This document shows, piece after piece, positions 43,034-51,622 of a stretch of 64,000 nucleotides of DNA. The stretch spans positions 1 to 64,000 of the forward strand of contig JAFAEQ010000015.1 of NCBI GenBank assembly GCA_023423935.1, written 5' to 3'. Made by a program: the position numbers and the translations under genes. The notes beneath the pieces were generated by a model. That model saw only the letters and a list, made by a program, of their open reading frames with translations. It was not told where the DNA came from and made no database searches. The stretch's first letter is position 1. Every line of letters begins with the position of its first letter. The DNA comes from Pseudomonadota bacterium. Its GTDB lineage: Bacteria > Pseudomonadota > Gammaproteobacteria > Steroidobacterales > Steroidobacteraceae.

Positions 43034-44236
43034 ATGCGTGTGTTGTTGTCGACGTTCGGATCGCGTGGGGATGTTCAGCCGGTGCTTGCACTCGCAGTGG
43101 CGTTGCGAGCGCGCGGTGTGGATGCGCGAGTGTGTGCGCCTGCGGATGATGAGTTCGTGAGATCGTTTGCGGCGGCGGGCGTGCCGCTCTTTCCGGCCTT
43201 CGCGCGTGTTCGCGAATGGGTTGCGGAGATGGTGCCGAAGCGTGGGACTGTTCATCTGCCTTCGCTCGCGGCTCAGGTGATGGCCGCTCAGTACGAAGCG
43301 ATCAGTGCGGCCGCAGAAGGGTGCGATGTGATGATTGCGACCGGTCTGTTCTCATCGGTCGTTGCGGCGAGATCGGTCGCGGACAAATTCGGCATGCGCT
43401 ACATCCATGCTGCGTACTGTCCGCGTTTTCTGCCTTCACCTTATCAACGGCCGTACGAGTACCCGAGCCATCCTCATCCCGCGGAGGTCACCGACAACGA
43501 AGCATTGTGGGAACGGGATGTGGGCGTGATGAACGAGATTTTCGGCGGCGGTATGAACGCACTGCGCGCATCGGTCGGATTGCCGAGCGTCGACAACGTA
43601 CGTGACTACTGCTTTACGGATCGGCCCTGGCTTGCGGCCGATCCTGCGCTTGCGCCCTGGCGTACGCCCACGAAGATCGCGGTGACGCAGACCGGCGCAT
43701 GGATTCTGCCGGACGAGCGCGAATTGCCTGACGCTCTGCGTGCCTTTCTAGATGCCGGCGATGCGCCTGTGTACGTGGGGTTCGGCAGTCTTCCTGCGCC
43801 GAAAGACTTCGCGCGAACGGCGATCGAAGTCGTGCGCGCACATGGCCGGCGTGTTCTTCTTTCGCGCGGCTGGGCGGACCTTGCGCTCGTGGACGATGGC
43901 GATGACTGCTTCATCGTCGGCGACGTGAGTCATCAAGCGTTGTTCCCGCGAGTCGCTGCAGTCATTCATCACGGCGGCGCCGGGACGACGACGGCCGCAG
44001 CACGGGCAGGAACGCCGCAAGTCGTCGTGCCTCAGTTCGGGGATCAGTCTTACTGGGCAAACAGAGTGTGGGACCTCGGCATCGGTACGGCGCACGAGGG
44101 GCCTGCGCCAACGGCCGAATCGCTGTCGACCGCGCTGGAATCAGCACTGAAACCCGCAGTGCGTGTGCGAGCGCTCGAGCTTTCGCAATCTGTTCGTGAT
44201 GACGGTGCGATGAGAGCGGCGGAGATGTTGCTCTAA
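43034..44236 (+). CDS. UGT-like family 1 glycosyltransferase
   Basis: 400 residues from MRVLLSTFGSRGDVQP with GGAGGGC upstream. The N-terminal GSRGDVQP loop and the C-terminal donor signature (IHHGGAGTTTAAARAGTP, then QVVVPQFGDQSYWANRV) identify a GT-B enzyme of the sterol/macrolide/vancomycin UGT group, using a UDP- or dTDP-sugar. The acceptor is unknown; sterol, terpenoid or antibiotic detoxification are options. It is cytosolic or membrane-peripheral. Its TAA stop lies in the target site of the adjoining inverted-repeat element. Confidence 0.92.
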   Translation: MRVLLSTFGSRGDVQPVLALAVALRARGVDARVCAPADDEFVRSFAAAGVPLFPAFARVREWVAEMVPKRGTVHLPSLAAQVMAAQYEAISAAAEGCDVMIATGLFSSVVAARSVADKFGMRYIHAAYCPRFLPSPYQRPYEYPSHPHPAEVTDNEALWERDVGVMNEIFGGGMNALRASVGLPSVDNVRDYCFTDRPWLAADPALAPWRTPTKIAVTQTGAWILPDERELPDALRAFLDAGDAPVYVGFGSLPAPKDFARTAIEVVRAHGRRVLLSRGWADLALVDDGDDCFIVGDVSHQALFPRVAAVIHHGGAGTTTAAARAGTPQVVVPQFGDQSYWANRVWDLGIGTAHEGPAPTAESLSTALESALKPAVRVRALELSQSVRDDGAMRAAEMLL

Positions 44237-44334
44237 GGAATCTCTGATCAATTAGTCATTTGCTTCGCCCACCGAAGCATTTCGACCAGTTGCAGACTTG
44301 CGAAGGTCAGGGAAGTCGATGAATGAGAGCTTCC
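44237..44334. mobile_element. MITE-like inverted-repeat element, copy B (98 bp)
   Basis: The left end GGAATCTCTGATCAAT and the right end (reverse complement GGAAGCTCTCATTCAT) are inverted repeats. The interior is shared with copies at 14556 and 60791, less 12 bp near the left end. CTAA occurs at both boundaries (44233-44236 and, shifted by one, 44334-44337), consistent with a YTAR duplication. It sits on the glycosyltransferase stop codon. Confidence 0.85.
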
Positions 44335-44368
44335 TAAGGCGAAGTTCGAGGCGATCTCTATCGCTGCG

Positions 44369-45283
44369 TCATCGGCAATCAGGTGCGGCGTGCTCGTGAT
44401 GGCGAGCACGCTGCCCGAAAATGCGGAGCTGCCAACCGAGATTCGTTCCTGCTGCGGCGATGAGGATCGCGGCGGCGCCTACGATCTGCGTGGCCTGCAA
44501 GCGATGACCGAACGCCAGATAGTCCACCAGAATCGCCACGATTGGGTAAATGAACGAGAGCGAGCCCGTCAGATGCGTTGGCAGCTTCTGGATGGCGCCG
44601 TAGAGCAGGATGTACATGAAGCCCGTGTGCACGACGCCGAGCGTGAGCAGGATGCTCCACGCGCTCGGAGTGGAAGGCAGGGAGGTGAACGAAGCGAACG
44701 GCGCGAGCATTGCTACGCCCACGGTCACCTGGATCAGGGCGATCAGATGCGGCGGCGTGCCGCTCAGTTTCTTCGCTGCGATCGAGGCCAGCGCATAGAA
44801 GAAGGCGGCTGCGAGCGCCATGAGAATGCCGTTCAGGTAGTCCGAGCCTGCGCTGTCGGCGTGACTGGATTGCACAATCAGCAGCATGCCGATGAACGCG
44901 AGCAGCAACCAGCCGATCTTGGTGGCGGTGAGCTTCTCCTTGAAGAGCAGGGCGCCGAATCCGACCAGCATGAACGGTTGTGTGTTGTAGACCGCGGTCG
45001 CAATCGAGATGGAGGCGCGTGAGTAGGACGCGAACAGCAGCAGCCAGTTGATGACGATCGCCGCGCCGCCCAGTGCGGAGATGGCGAGGACACGACGGGT
45101 CAGATGACCATGAATGACTCCGAGCGCGCTGCAGATGACGAGCAGCGTTGCAGCGCCGAACGCGCACCGCCAGAACACCACGTCCAGCACGCGCTGTCCC
45201 GAGAGCAGCACGAACCAGCCGATCGTGCCTGAGATGATCATGGCCGCTGTCATCTCGGCCGTCCCTCGAACCTTGGGATTCAT
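44369..45283 (-). CDS. EamA/DMT-family transporter
   Basis: 304 residues from MNPKVRGTAEM with GGAGACG upstream. Ten hydrophobic helices in two five-helix halves, the EamA duplication. Features include FWRCAFGAATLLVICSALG, YNTQPFMLVGFGALLFKEKL and the second-half ILLYGAIQKLPTHLTGSLSF then IYPIVAILVDYL. Such proteins export amino acids, metabolites or drugs. It is divergent from an Lrp-type regulator across 133 bp, the usual arrangement for an Lrp-controlled amino-acid exporter. Confidence 0.92.
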   Translation of the reverse strand: MNPKVRGTAEMTAAMIISGTIGWFVLLSGQRVLDVVFWRCAFGAATLLVICSALGVIHGHLTRRVLAISALGGAAIVINWLLLFASYSRASISIATAVYNTQPFMLVGFGALLFKEKLTATKIGWLLLAFIGMLLIVQSSHADSAGSDYLNGILMALAAAFFYALASIAAKKLSGTPPHLIALIQVTVGVAMLAPFASFTSLPSTPSAWSILLTLGVVHTGFMYILLYGAIQKLPTHLTGSLSFIYPIVAILVDYLAFGHRLQATQIVGAAAILIAAAGTNLGWQLRIFGQRARHHEHAAPDCR

Positions 45284-45416
45284 TGCCGTCTCCGCGTCTT
45301 TCGATGGCCGATAGCATGATCTTCGCGGTAGGCTGATTGCATGCTGCCAGGAAGGTATAGTCAGACAATGACCTAATAACGTTAGGCGGGATGCGGATCT
45401 CTGGAGGGAAAATAAG

Positions 45417-45905
45417 GTGATCGATTCAATCGACCGGAAGATGATCGAAGCGCTCAAGGCCGATGCGCGCATGTCACTGAAGGATCTTGCGCGTCGTGTT
45501 GGACTGTCATCGCCAAGTGCATCGGAGCGCTTACGCAGGCTCGAAGAGCGCGGGGTGATACGCGCGTTTACAGTGGATCTCGATCCGCAGGCATTGGGCT
45601 ATACGCTCCAGGCCATCGCGCGCGTGCGTCCGTTACCGGGAAAGCTGCAGATCGTGCAGAAGCTGCTGCAAGAGATTCCCGAGTGCACGGAGTGCGACAA
45701 GGTCACCGGCGAGGATTGCTTCATCGCGCGTCTGTTCGTGCGCTCCATGGAAGATCTCGACGGCATTCTCGATCGCATCGCCGACAAAGCAGAGACGAGC
45801 ACGGCGATCGTGAAGTCGCAGCCCGTGCGACGTCGGTTGCCTCCTTTCTTGAGTGAAGAGAGGAGCAAGAGGTCTCCACGGGGGACACGGGGTCCACGGG
45901 GGTGA
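45417..45905 (+). CDS. Lrp/AsnC-family transcriptional regulator
   Basis: 162 residues, GTG start after GGAGGGA. The helix-turn-helix (IDRKMIEALKADARMSLKDL, then ARRVGLSSPSASERLRRLEE) is followed by an RAM ligand-binding domain (IPECTECDKVTGEDCFIARL). It probably controls the divergent EamA exporter in response to an amino acid. The last 14 residues (EERSKRSPRGTRGPRG) are encoded by an inverted CCCCGTG-type repeat that has replaced the original end of the gene. Confidence 0.92.
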   Translation: MIDSIDRKMIEALKADARMSLKDLARRVGLSSPSASERLRRLEERGVIRAFTVDLDPQALGYTLQAIARVRPLPGKLQIVQKLLQEIPECTECDKVTGEDCFIARLFVRSMEDLDGILDRIADKAETSTAIVKSQPVRRRLPPFLSEERSKRSPRGTRGPRG

Positions 45906-46062
45906 TGAGTGTGGAACAGATGACAGTGATGAAGGTGATGGCAGTGATGGCAGTGATGTGAGTCATGGCGGCGACGCGATAAGGCTGATTGCCTGCCGCC
46001 ATTGTTCCTCACGGTAGTCTTCCCCGTGATCCCCGTGTCCCCCGTGGAGATCCTGGTCTCCT
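45871..46062. repeat. Inverted pair of CCCCGTG-type repeats around a GTGATG tract
   Basis: An inverted copy at 45871-45902 (CCACGGGGGACACGGGG) and a forward copy at 46021-46062 (CCCCGTGTCCCCCGTGG) flank about 118 bp. That stretch contains an irregular run of GTGATGGCA-like hexamers at 45905-45970. The arms could pair into a long hairpin. The 340 bp between the Lrp gene and the next start hold this structure and the promoter described next. Confidence 0.75.
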
Positions 46063-46095
46063 CTCTGTGTGAAACGCTGGAACGTCCGAGGAAAG

Positions 46096-46130
46096 TGTCC
46101 GCCATCTGTCCGGACACCGTCGCACGGACA
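46096..46130. promoter_or_regulatory. Upstream activator dyads for the ABC operon
   Basis: TGTCCG, five bases, TGTCCGGACA, eight bases, CGGACA. Two overlapping TGTCCG/CGGACA dyads lie about 65-100 bp before a -24/-12 promoter, the right distance for enhancer binding by the sigma-54 activator encoded at 51623. Confidence 0.6.
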
Positions 46131-46195
46131 CTCTGCGGGTCGCGGATCGAGCGACGGAACGCGTTTTTCCGCGGAAATCTTCGCTTTCCTGCCGC

Positions 46196-46211
46196 TGGCA
46201 CACCCCGTGCA
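46196..46211 (+). promoter_or_regulatory. Sigma-54 (-24/-12) promoter
   Basis: TGGCAC, ACCCC, GTGCA fits TGGCAC-N5-TTGCA with one mismatch and keeps the GG-to-GC spacing of 10 bp. It is 35 bp before the first gene of the exporter operon. Confidence 0.65.
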
Positions 46212-46245
46212 ATCTTCCAGGCAAAGATTGCCCGGATGCCATCAG

Positions 46246-46455
46246 ATGCTTTCCACCCAGACCCGAACTGCACTGCGCGCTGCGCTGATGATTGCTGGCA
46301 GCGCTGCGCTTGCCGTGATGGTGGCGGCGAACAGCGTGCCGGTGGACTACAAACCTTCTGGCGCATCCCTGCATCTGAGTGAGGCAATGGTTGCGCGCCT
46401 CGATGGCGCATCGAACTCACTCCATCCGCAGAGCGCTGAGGAGGCTCGTCGATGA
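46246..46455 (+). CDS. Small exported or membrane-anchored protein, first gene of the exporter operon
   Basis: 69 residues from MLSTQTRTALRAALMIAGSA, with one hydrophobic segment (about residues 9-28) that could be a signal anchor or signal peptide. The tail contains VDYKPSGASLHLSEAMVARL. Its stop overlaps the next start (ATGA), implying translational coupling, and it lies just after the sigma-54 promoter. The ribosome site is weak. No family recognised; it may be an accessory or sensing peptide of the exporter. Confidence 0.6.
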   Translation: MLSTQTRTALRAALMIAGSAALAVMVAANSVPVDYKPSGASLHLSEAMVARLDGASNSLHPQSAEEARR

Positions 46456-47768
46456 TCTCCGCGGTTCCGACGCCGGATGGCGAGAAGGTCACGCGCATTC
46501 GCGATACCTCGGGGCAGGATCGTCCGGTCGATCAGGCGCCGCGTCTGCGTCAGCGCCGGTATCTGTTGATCGGCGGCGGCGTTGGCGCGCTCGCATTGCT
46601 GATCTTCGTCGTGATGCTGGTGCGCGGCTGGATGAGCGCTGAGGTATCGGTGCCGCGGGAGCGTGTGCGTATCGCGGAGGTCACGCGCGGCGAGTTCGTT
46701 CGCGATGTGTCTGCACAAGGCACTGTCGTCGCAGCAGTGAGCCCGACGCTGTTTGCGGTCGCCGCCGGAACGGTTCATTACATCGTGCAAGCGGGCGACA
46801 CGGTGAAGAAGGGTCAGCCGCTGGCGCAAGTGGACAGCCCGGAGCTGCGCAATGAGTTGGCACGTGAGGAGGCGACGCTCGCCGGAATGGAAGTCGCCGT
46901 GCAGCGTCAGAGTATCGATACGCGACGCCAGATGCTGGCTGCGCAACAGACGATCGATCTCGCCAACGTGAACATCGAAGCGGCACAGCGGGAGCAGCGC
47001 CGCGCCGAAGATTCCTGGAGCAAGCACCTGATCAGCGAGCGGGATTACGAGAAGGCGCGTGATGAGGCAGCGGCGGCAGCCGTGAATCACAAGCATGCGG
47101 TGCAGACCGCAGAGCTCCAGAAGGAAAGCCTGCAGTTCGAGTTGAGCGCGCGCAGGCTCGAGCGCGATCGGCAACGTCTGGTCGTCGAAGACCTGCAGCG
47201 TCGCGTGAACGATCTCGAAATCAAATCGCCCGTCGACGGCATTGTCGGCACGCTCGCGGTGAATGAACGCGCTGCGGTTCCGCAGAACGCGGCCGTCATC
47301 ACCGTCGTCGATCTCACCGCATTCGAGATCGAGTTCCAGATTCCGGAAACCTACGCCGACGATCTGAAGCTGGGAATGGACGCGGAGGTCACGTATGGCA
47401 CGCGCAAATATCCGGCGATCGTCAGCGCGGTGTCGCCGGAGGTGAAGTCGGGCCAGGTCACCGGTCGCTTGCGGTTCTCGGACGAGGTGCCCCGCGGGCT
47501 ACGCCAGAATCAGCGTCTGTCCTCCCGCATCGTGCTCGAACAGCGCGACGCGGTGCTCAAGGTCGCGCGGGGTGCCTTTCTCGATACGGGCGGCGGCCGG
47601 ATCGCCTACCTCGTTCAAGGCGACATCGCGACACGCACGAAGATCGAAACCGGCGCAACGAGCGTCACTGAAGTCGAGATCCTCCAGGGTCTCTCCCCGG
47701 GCGATCGCATCATTACCTCGAGCCTTGGCGAGTTCGACCGCGCAGAGACGGTGCGGCTTAATGAGTAA
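46452..47768 (+). CDS. HlyD/MacA-type periplasmic adaptor (membrane-fusion protein)
   Basis: 438 residues; one helix near residues 37-59 anchors it in the inner membrane. The first lipoyl half (GTVHYIVQAGDTVKKGQPLA), a long helical hairpin (residues 135-255, rich in Glu/Arg/Ala), the second lipoyl half (DLEIKSPVDGIVGTLAVNER) and a beta-barrel plus membrane-proximal region follow in order. It would link the permeases to an outer-membrane channel, which is not encoded nearby. Overlaps the small upstream gene by 4 bp. Confidence 0.92.
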   Translation: MISAVPTPDGEKVTRIRDTSGQDRPVDQAPRLRQRRYLLIGGGVGALALLIFVVMLVRGWMSAEVSVPRERVRIAEVTRGEFVRDVSAQGTVVAAVSPTLFAVAAGTVHYIVQAGDTVKKGQPLAQVDSPELRNELAREEATLAGMEVAVQRQSIDTRRQMLAAQQTIDLANVNIEAAQREQRRAEDSWSKHLISERDYEKARDEAAAAAVNHKHAVQTAELQKESLQFELSARRLERDRQRLVVEDLQRRVNDLEIKSPVDGIVGTLAVNERAAVPQNAAVITVVDLTAFEIEFQIPETYADDLKLGMDAEVTYGTRKYPAIVSAVSPEVKSGQVTGRLRFSDEVPRGLRQNQRLSSRIVLEQRDAVLKVARGAFLDTGGGRIAYLVQGDIATRTKIETGATSVTEVEILQGLSPGDRIITSSLGEFDRAETVRLNE

Positions 47769-47912
47769 TGAGCAGTTAGTAATGAGTAATGAAAAGCGAG
47801 AAATGAGAAATGAGAAATGAGGAAATGAGCGATGAGAAATCAGCAATGAGTAATGAAAGTCGGACCGATGCCTCACCTCTCCATTACTCATTGCTCATTA
47901 CTAATTCCTAAT
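47762..47912. repeat. Convergent heptanucleotide arrays between adaptor and ATPase genes
   Basis: From the adaptor stop, TGAGTAA/TGAGAAA-like heptamers run to about 47865 (for example TAATGAGTAATGA), and the inverted form CATTACTCATTGCTCATTAC occupies 47878-47912. The arms can pair. They fill almost the whole 160 bp gap. Confidence 0.8.
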
Positions 47913-47928
47913 TAACCCCGGAGCGTTT

Positions 47929-48648
47929 ATGTTTTCAATGCAGAACATCAGCAAGGTTTATCGCACCGAACTCATCGAGACGTATGCGCTGCGCGATTTC
48001 AGTCTGCAGGTGAAGGAGGGGGAGTTCGTTGCGGTGACAGGTCCTTCCGGATCCGGCAAGACAACCTTCCTGAATATTGCGGGTCTGCTCGAGACGTTCG
48101 ATACGGGAACCTATTCGCTGGATGGGCAGGATGTGAGTCGCCTGTCCGATGACGATCGTTCACGAATTCGCAATCAGAAGATCGGATTTATTTTTCAGAG
48201 CTTCAATCTGATCCCCGATCTCGATCTGTTCGACAACGTGGATGTGCCGCTTCGCTATCGTGGATTCGCCGCAGCCGAGCGCAAGAAGCGCATCACCGAG
48301 GCGCTGGAGCTTGTCGGTCTCGCCTCGCGCATGAAGCACATTCCCGCACAGCTCTCGGGTGGTCAGCAGCAGCGCGTCGCGATTGCGCGCGCATTGGCTG
48401 GCGATCCGCGATTTCTGCTGGCAGACGAACCCACCGGCAATCTCGATTCACTGATGGCGAGGCAGGTCGTCGATCTGCTCGAGGACATCAATCGGCGCGG
48501 CACCACCATCGTGATGGTGACGCACGATCCCGAGCTCGCGCGTCGCGCGCATCGCAACGTACATGTGATGGACGGTCAGGTCACGGATCTGCAGCCCTTC
48601 GCGGCGAAGCCGCTGGTGCGGCCCGATGCGGCGGTAGCAGGTGTCTGA
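47929..48648 (+). CDS. MacB/LolD-type ABC transporter ATPase
   Basis: 239 residues. Walker A GPSGSGKT (38-45), Q-loop IFQSFNLIPDL, signature LSGGQQQR, Walker B FLLADEPTGNLDS and H-loop VMVTHDPELAR all present. It powers the permease pair that follows, probably as a homodimer bound to the two permeases. GGAG in the repeat-derived leader (CCCCGGAGCG) gives the ribosome site. Confidence 0.95.
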   Translation: MFSMQNISKVYRTELIETYALRDFSLQVKEGEFVAVTGPSGSGKTTFLNIAGLLETFDTGTYSLDGQDVSRLSDDDRSRIRNQKIGFIFQSFNLIPDLDLFDNVDVPLRYRGFAAAERKKRITEALELVGLASRMKHIPAQLSGGQQQRVAIARALAGDPRFLLADEPTGNLDSLMARQVVDLLEDINRRGTTIVMVTHDPELARRAHRNVHVMDGQVTDLQPFAAKPLVRPDAAVAGV

Positions 48649-48740
48649 ATTTCAGGATCGCGAGGGCTGAGGTGCATCGGCTGCGAACGATGAACCCCGA
48701 CCCTCGCGTGAATGAGGCCCCAGTTCAGATACCACCCTCC

Positions 48741-48797
48741 GTTGCTCGTCACTCATTCCTCATCACTCATCACTCATCACTCATCACTCATCACTCA
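48741..48797 (+). repeat. Heptanucleotide array before permease 1
   Basis: CACTCAT repeated about seven times (TCATCACTCATCACTCAT). Its in-frame translation (LITHHSSLITHHS) is why a longer permease frame appears to open upstream; the conserved permease start is after the array. Confidence 0.8.
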
Positions 48798-48806
48798 CTA
48801 CGCCCC

Positions 48807-50126
48807 ATGCTCACCTACTACCTGCGACTGGCGATCAAGAGTCTGCGTCGTACGCCGGTCATCACTGCACTGATGATCGCGGCCATCGCGCTCGGTGTCG
48901 GTGTCTGCATCACGACGCTGACGGTGTATCGCCTGATGTCGGGCAACCCCGTTGAGAATCGCAACAATGTGTTGTTCGCCGTGACGCTCGATAGCTGGGG
49001 TGGCTCGGGGCCCTGGGACGATAAGAGGCCGGAGTTGCCGCCGTTCGAGCTCACCTATCGCGATGCCGTTGCATTGCTGGAATCCGATATCCCGGCGCGG
49101 CAGGCGGCCATGCGTAAGGGCACGTTCGTCGTCGAAGGCGATGCGACAACCGGTCTCAAGCCGTTCCTGGCCGAGGCGCGGCTCACCACCAAAGACTTCT
49201 TCAGCATGTTCGATGCGCCATTCGAGTACGGCGGCGCCTGGGATGCGCAAGCCGATCGCACGGCGCAGCGCGTCGTAGTGTTGTCGAAAGAGACGAACGA
49301 GAAGCTGTTCGGCGGCCAGGACAGCGTGGGCAAGATCGTTCGGATGGGCGGTGATGAGTACAAGGTCTCGGGGGTGCTCAAGGGCTGGCACCCGACACCG
49401 AAGGTCTACGATCTGAACAACGGCAACTTCGACGACCCTGAAGAGATGTTCGTGCCGTTCAACGTCGGGATCGTCGAGGAGATGTACAGCAGCGGTAATA
49501 CGAATTGCTGGCGCGCGGAAGCCATCAGCAACTTTCAGGACTTCCTGAACAGTGCTTGTGTGTGGATCCAGTTCTGGGTCGAGTTGCCGAATGCCGAGAA
49601 GGTCGAGGCCTACCAGAACTTCATCGACAATTACGTCCGCGAACAGAAAAAGCTGGGCCGGTTCGAGCGCCCACTGAACAACCGGCTGACGCGTCCGGAC
49701 GAGTGGATGAAGATCAACGAGGTCGTGCAAAGCGACAACAGCGTGCTCGTCGGTCTGTCGTTCATGTTCCTGGCGGTGTGTCTGTTGAACATGATCGGCC
49801 TGTTGCTCGCGAAATTCCTCGGCGCCGCACCCATCGTGGCCCTGCGTCGCGCGGTCGGCGCGACGCGCGCGACGATCTTCAACCAGCACTTGATCGAGGT
49901 GGCAGTCATCGGCGTGGCGGGCGGTCTGCTCGGCATCGGATTGGCTGAGCTCGGCTTGGTCGGCGTGCGACACATGTACGACAACTACGAGTCGCTCACG
50001 CGTCTGGACGTGACCATGGCGCTGATGGCGCTCGTGATCGCGATTGCATCGGGTGTGCTCGCAGGTCTCTATCCGACGTGGCGGGTGTGCCGTGTGCAGC
50101 CGGCCGGATATTTGAAGACACAGTGA
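48807..50126 (+). CDS. ABC transporter permease 1 (MacB/FtsX type)
   Basis: 439 residues from MLTYYLRLAIKSLRRTP. One N-terminal helix (about 20-42), a large periplasmic domain (about 45-310) and three C-terminal helices (near 315-340, 370-395 and 405-430), the MacB topology. ALRRAVGATRATIFNQHLIE is the cytosolic coupling motif of the family. It pairs with permease 2. No strong ribosome site is seen; translation may depend on the upstream array or coupling. Confidence 0.9.
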   Translation: MLTYYLRLAIKSLRRTPVITALMIAAIALGVGVCITTLTVYRLMSGNPVENRNNVLFAVTLDSWGGSGPWDDKRPELPPFELTYRDAVALLESDIPARQAAMRKGTFVVEGDATTGLKPFLAEARLTTKDFFSMFDAPFEYGGAWDAQADRTAQRVVVLSKETNEKLFGGQDSVGKIVRMGGDEYKVSGVLKGWHPTPKVYDLNNGNFDDPEEMFVPFNVGIVEEMYSSGNTNCWRAEAISNFQDFLNSACVWIQFWVELPNAEKVEAYQNFIDNYVREQKKLGRFERPLNNRLTRPDEWMKINEVVQSDNSVLVGLSFMFLAVCLLNMIGLLLAKFLGAAPIVALRRAVGATRATIFNQHLIEVAVIGVAGGLLGIGLAELGLVGVRHMYDNYESLTRLDVTMALMALVIAIASGVLAGLYPTWRVCRVQPAGYLKTQ

Positions 50127-50238
50127 GAGGGTGCTCGGGTCCCAGGCGCCAGGACCTGGCGCTGGGTTACGAGATGCCCATTGATTTCGACTCTTTAGCT
50201 TTTCGCCTGGACCCACGTTGCTTCTCGAGGTCTGTCAC

Positions 50239-51447
50239 ATGGAATTCCGTCCAATCCTGAGTGCGATGCTTCGTAACAAGATCGGCGCAGCGCTGGTCGG
50301 GCTGCAGATTGCGTTGACGCTCGCGGTGATCGCAAATGCCGTGTTCATCATCATGCAGCGCGTGGAGAAGATCGGTCGTCCGCCGGGCATCGACTCCGAC
50401 AATCTCATCTTCGCGCAGAGCGATGGGTTCGGACCCAACTACGATCATCTGAACAGCGTGCGCAACGATCTCGACATGCTGCGCTCGATCCCCGGCGTCG
50501 TGTCGGCGTCTTCGATCAGCGGCATTCCCATGTCCGGAGGCGGACGCTCTGGCAATTTCGGTGTGAGCGCGGATCTGCTCAAGCACAACACCTACGCCAA
50601 CACGTACGATGTCGACCAGAAGATCATCGACAGTCTCGGGGTGACGCTAGCCGAGGGTCGTGCGTTCACGGAACAGGAAGTTCAGTACAACCCGAGCGCG
50701 AGTAACTCGGACTTCGTACCCGCGGTGATCATCACCAAGGACGTTGCGAAGGAGTTGTTCGGCGAGGAGAGCGCCGTGGGTAAGACGCTCTATGACGGTC
50801 TGGGTCAGTCGGCGGTCGTGGTCGGCGTGATCGAGAACATGCTGAGCGCCTGGGTGAATTACGAGAAGCAATCGAACGTGATGTTGCTGCCCAGAACCCC
50901 CAATCCTCCGCAGATCCGCTACGTGATCCGCACCGAGCCGGGTCGGCGCGATGAGCTCGTGCCCGAGATCGAACGCAGGCTGTCCGAGTCGAACATGCAC
51001 AGAGCAGTCGTCTATGTGCGTCCGCATTCGTACTGGGTGGAGCGCAGCTATCGCAGCGACAGCCGCATGGTCATCTTCCTCACGGTGATCATTGCCCTGA
51101 TGGTGGCCGTGACCGCGCTTGGTATCGTGGGCCTGGCGAGCTTCCATGTGAATGTGCGAACGAAACAGATCGGCACGCGACGCGCGGTCGGCGCGCGCCG
51201 GATCGATATCATTCGCTACTTCATGCTGGAAAACTGGCTGCTGACGACGGGTGGCGTGATTCTGGGTTCGATCCTGGCCTTTGCGCTCGGTCAATGGTTG
51301 AGTAGCGCATACTCGCTACCGCGCCTGCAGCCGGTTTACGTCATCTGCGGCGTGCTGGTGCTCTGGGTCCTCGGTCAGCTCGCCGTGTTCGTGCCTGCCC
51401 GCCGCGCCGCCGCGATTCCACCGGCGATTGCGACGAGAACGGTGTGA
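50239..51447 (+). CDS. ABC transporter permease 2 (MacB/FtsX type)
   Basis: 402 residues from MEFRPILSAMLRNKIG with GAGG upstream. Same layout as permease 1: N-terminal helix, periplasmic domain (SISGIPMSGGGRSGNFGVSA), three C-terminal helices and the coupling motif TRRAVGARRIDIIRYFM. It makes a likely heterodimer with permease 1. Substrate unknown; relatives move peptides, lipoproteins or antibiotics, or act as mechanotransmitters. Confidence 0.9.
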   Translation: MEFRPILSAMLRNKIGAALVGLQIALTLAVIANAVFIIMQRVEKIGRPPGIDSDNLIFAQSDGFGPNYDHLNSVRNDLDMLRSIPGVVSASSISGIPMSGGGRSGNFGVSADLLKHNTYANTYDVDQKIIDSLGVTLAEGRAFTEQEVQYNPSASNSDFVPAVIITKDVAKELFGEESAVGKTLYDGLGQSAVVVGVIENMLSAWVNYEKQSNVMLLPRTPNPPQIRYVIRTEPGRRDELVPEIERRLSESNMHRAVVYVRPHSYWVERSYRSDSRMVIFLTVIIALMVAVTALGIVGLASFHVNVRTKQIGTRRAVGARRIDIIRYFMLENWLLTTGGVILGSILAFALGQWLSSAYSLPRLQPVYVICGVLVLWVLGQLAVFVPARRAAAIPPAIATRTV

Positions 51448-51454
51448 AAACAAG

Positions 51455-51620
51455 GAGTAATGAGCAATGAGTAATGAGTAATGAGCAATAAGAAAATGAG
51501 CAATGAGCAATGAGTAGTGAGTAATGACGGAAATCGGAAATTGTAGATGGGAACGCATCAGGACGCATGGACTGCGTCCTGCATTTCGTTACTCATTGCT
51601 AATTACTAATTACTAATTGG
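51455..51620. repeat. Convergent heptanucleotide arrays before the response regulator
   Basis: TGAGTAA/TGAGCAA heptamers at 51455-51528 and the inverted CATTGCTAATTACTAATTAC at 51589-51620 frame about 60 bp of ordinary sequence. The second array runs up to the response-regulator start. Confidence 0.8.
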
Positions 51621-51622
51621 AA

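Noticed and set aside
42807..43255. Minus-strand frames upstream of the glycosyltransferase
   Set aside because: They run through a strong terminator and the glycosyltransferase N-terminus; composition is low complexity Arg/Pro.
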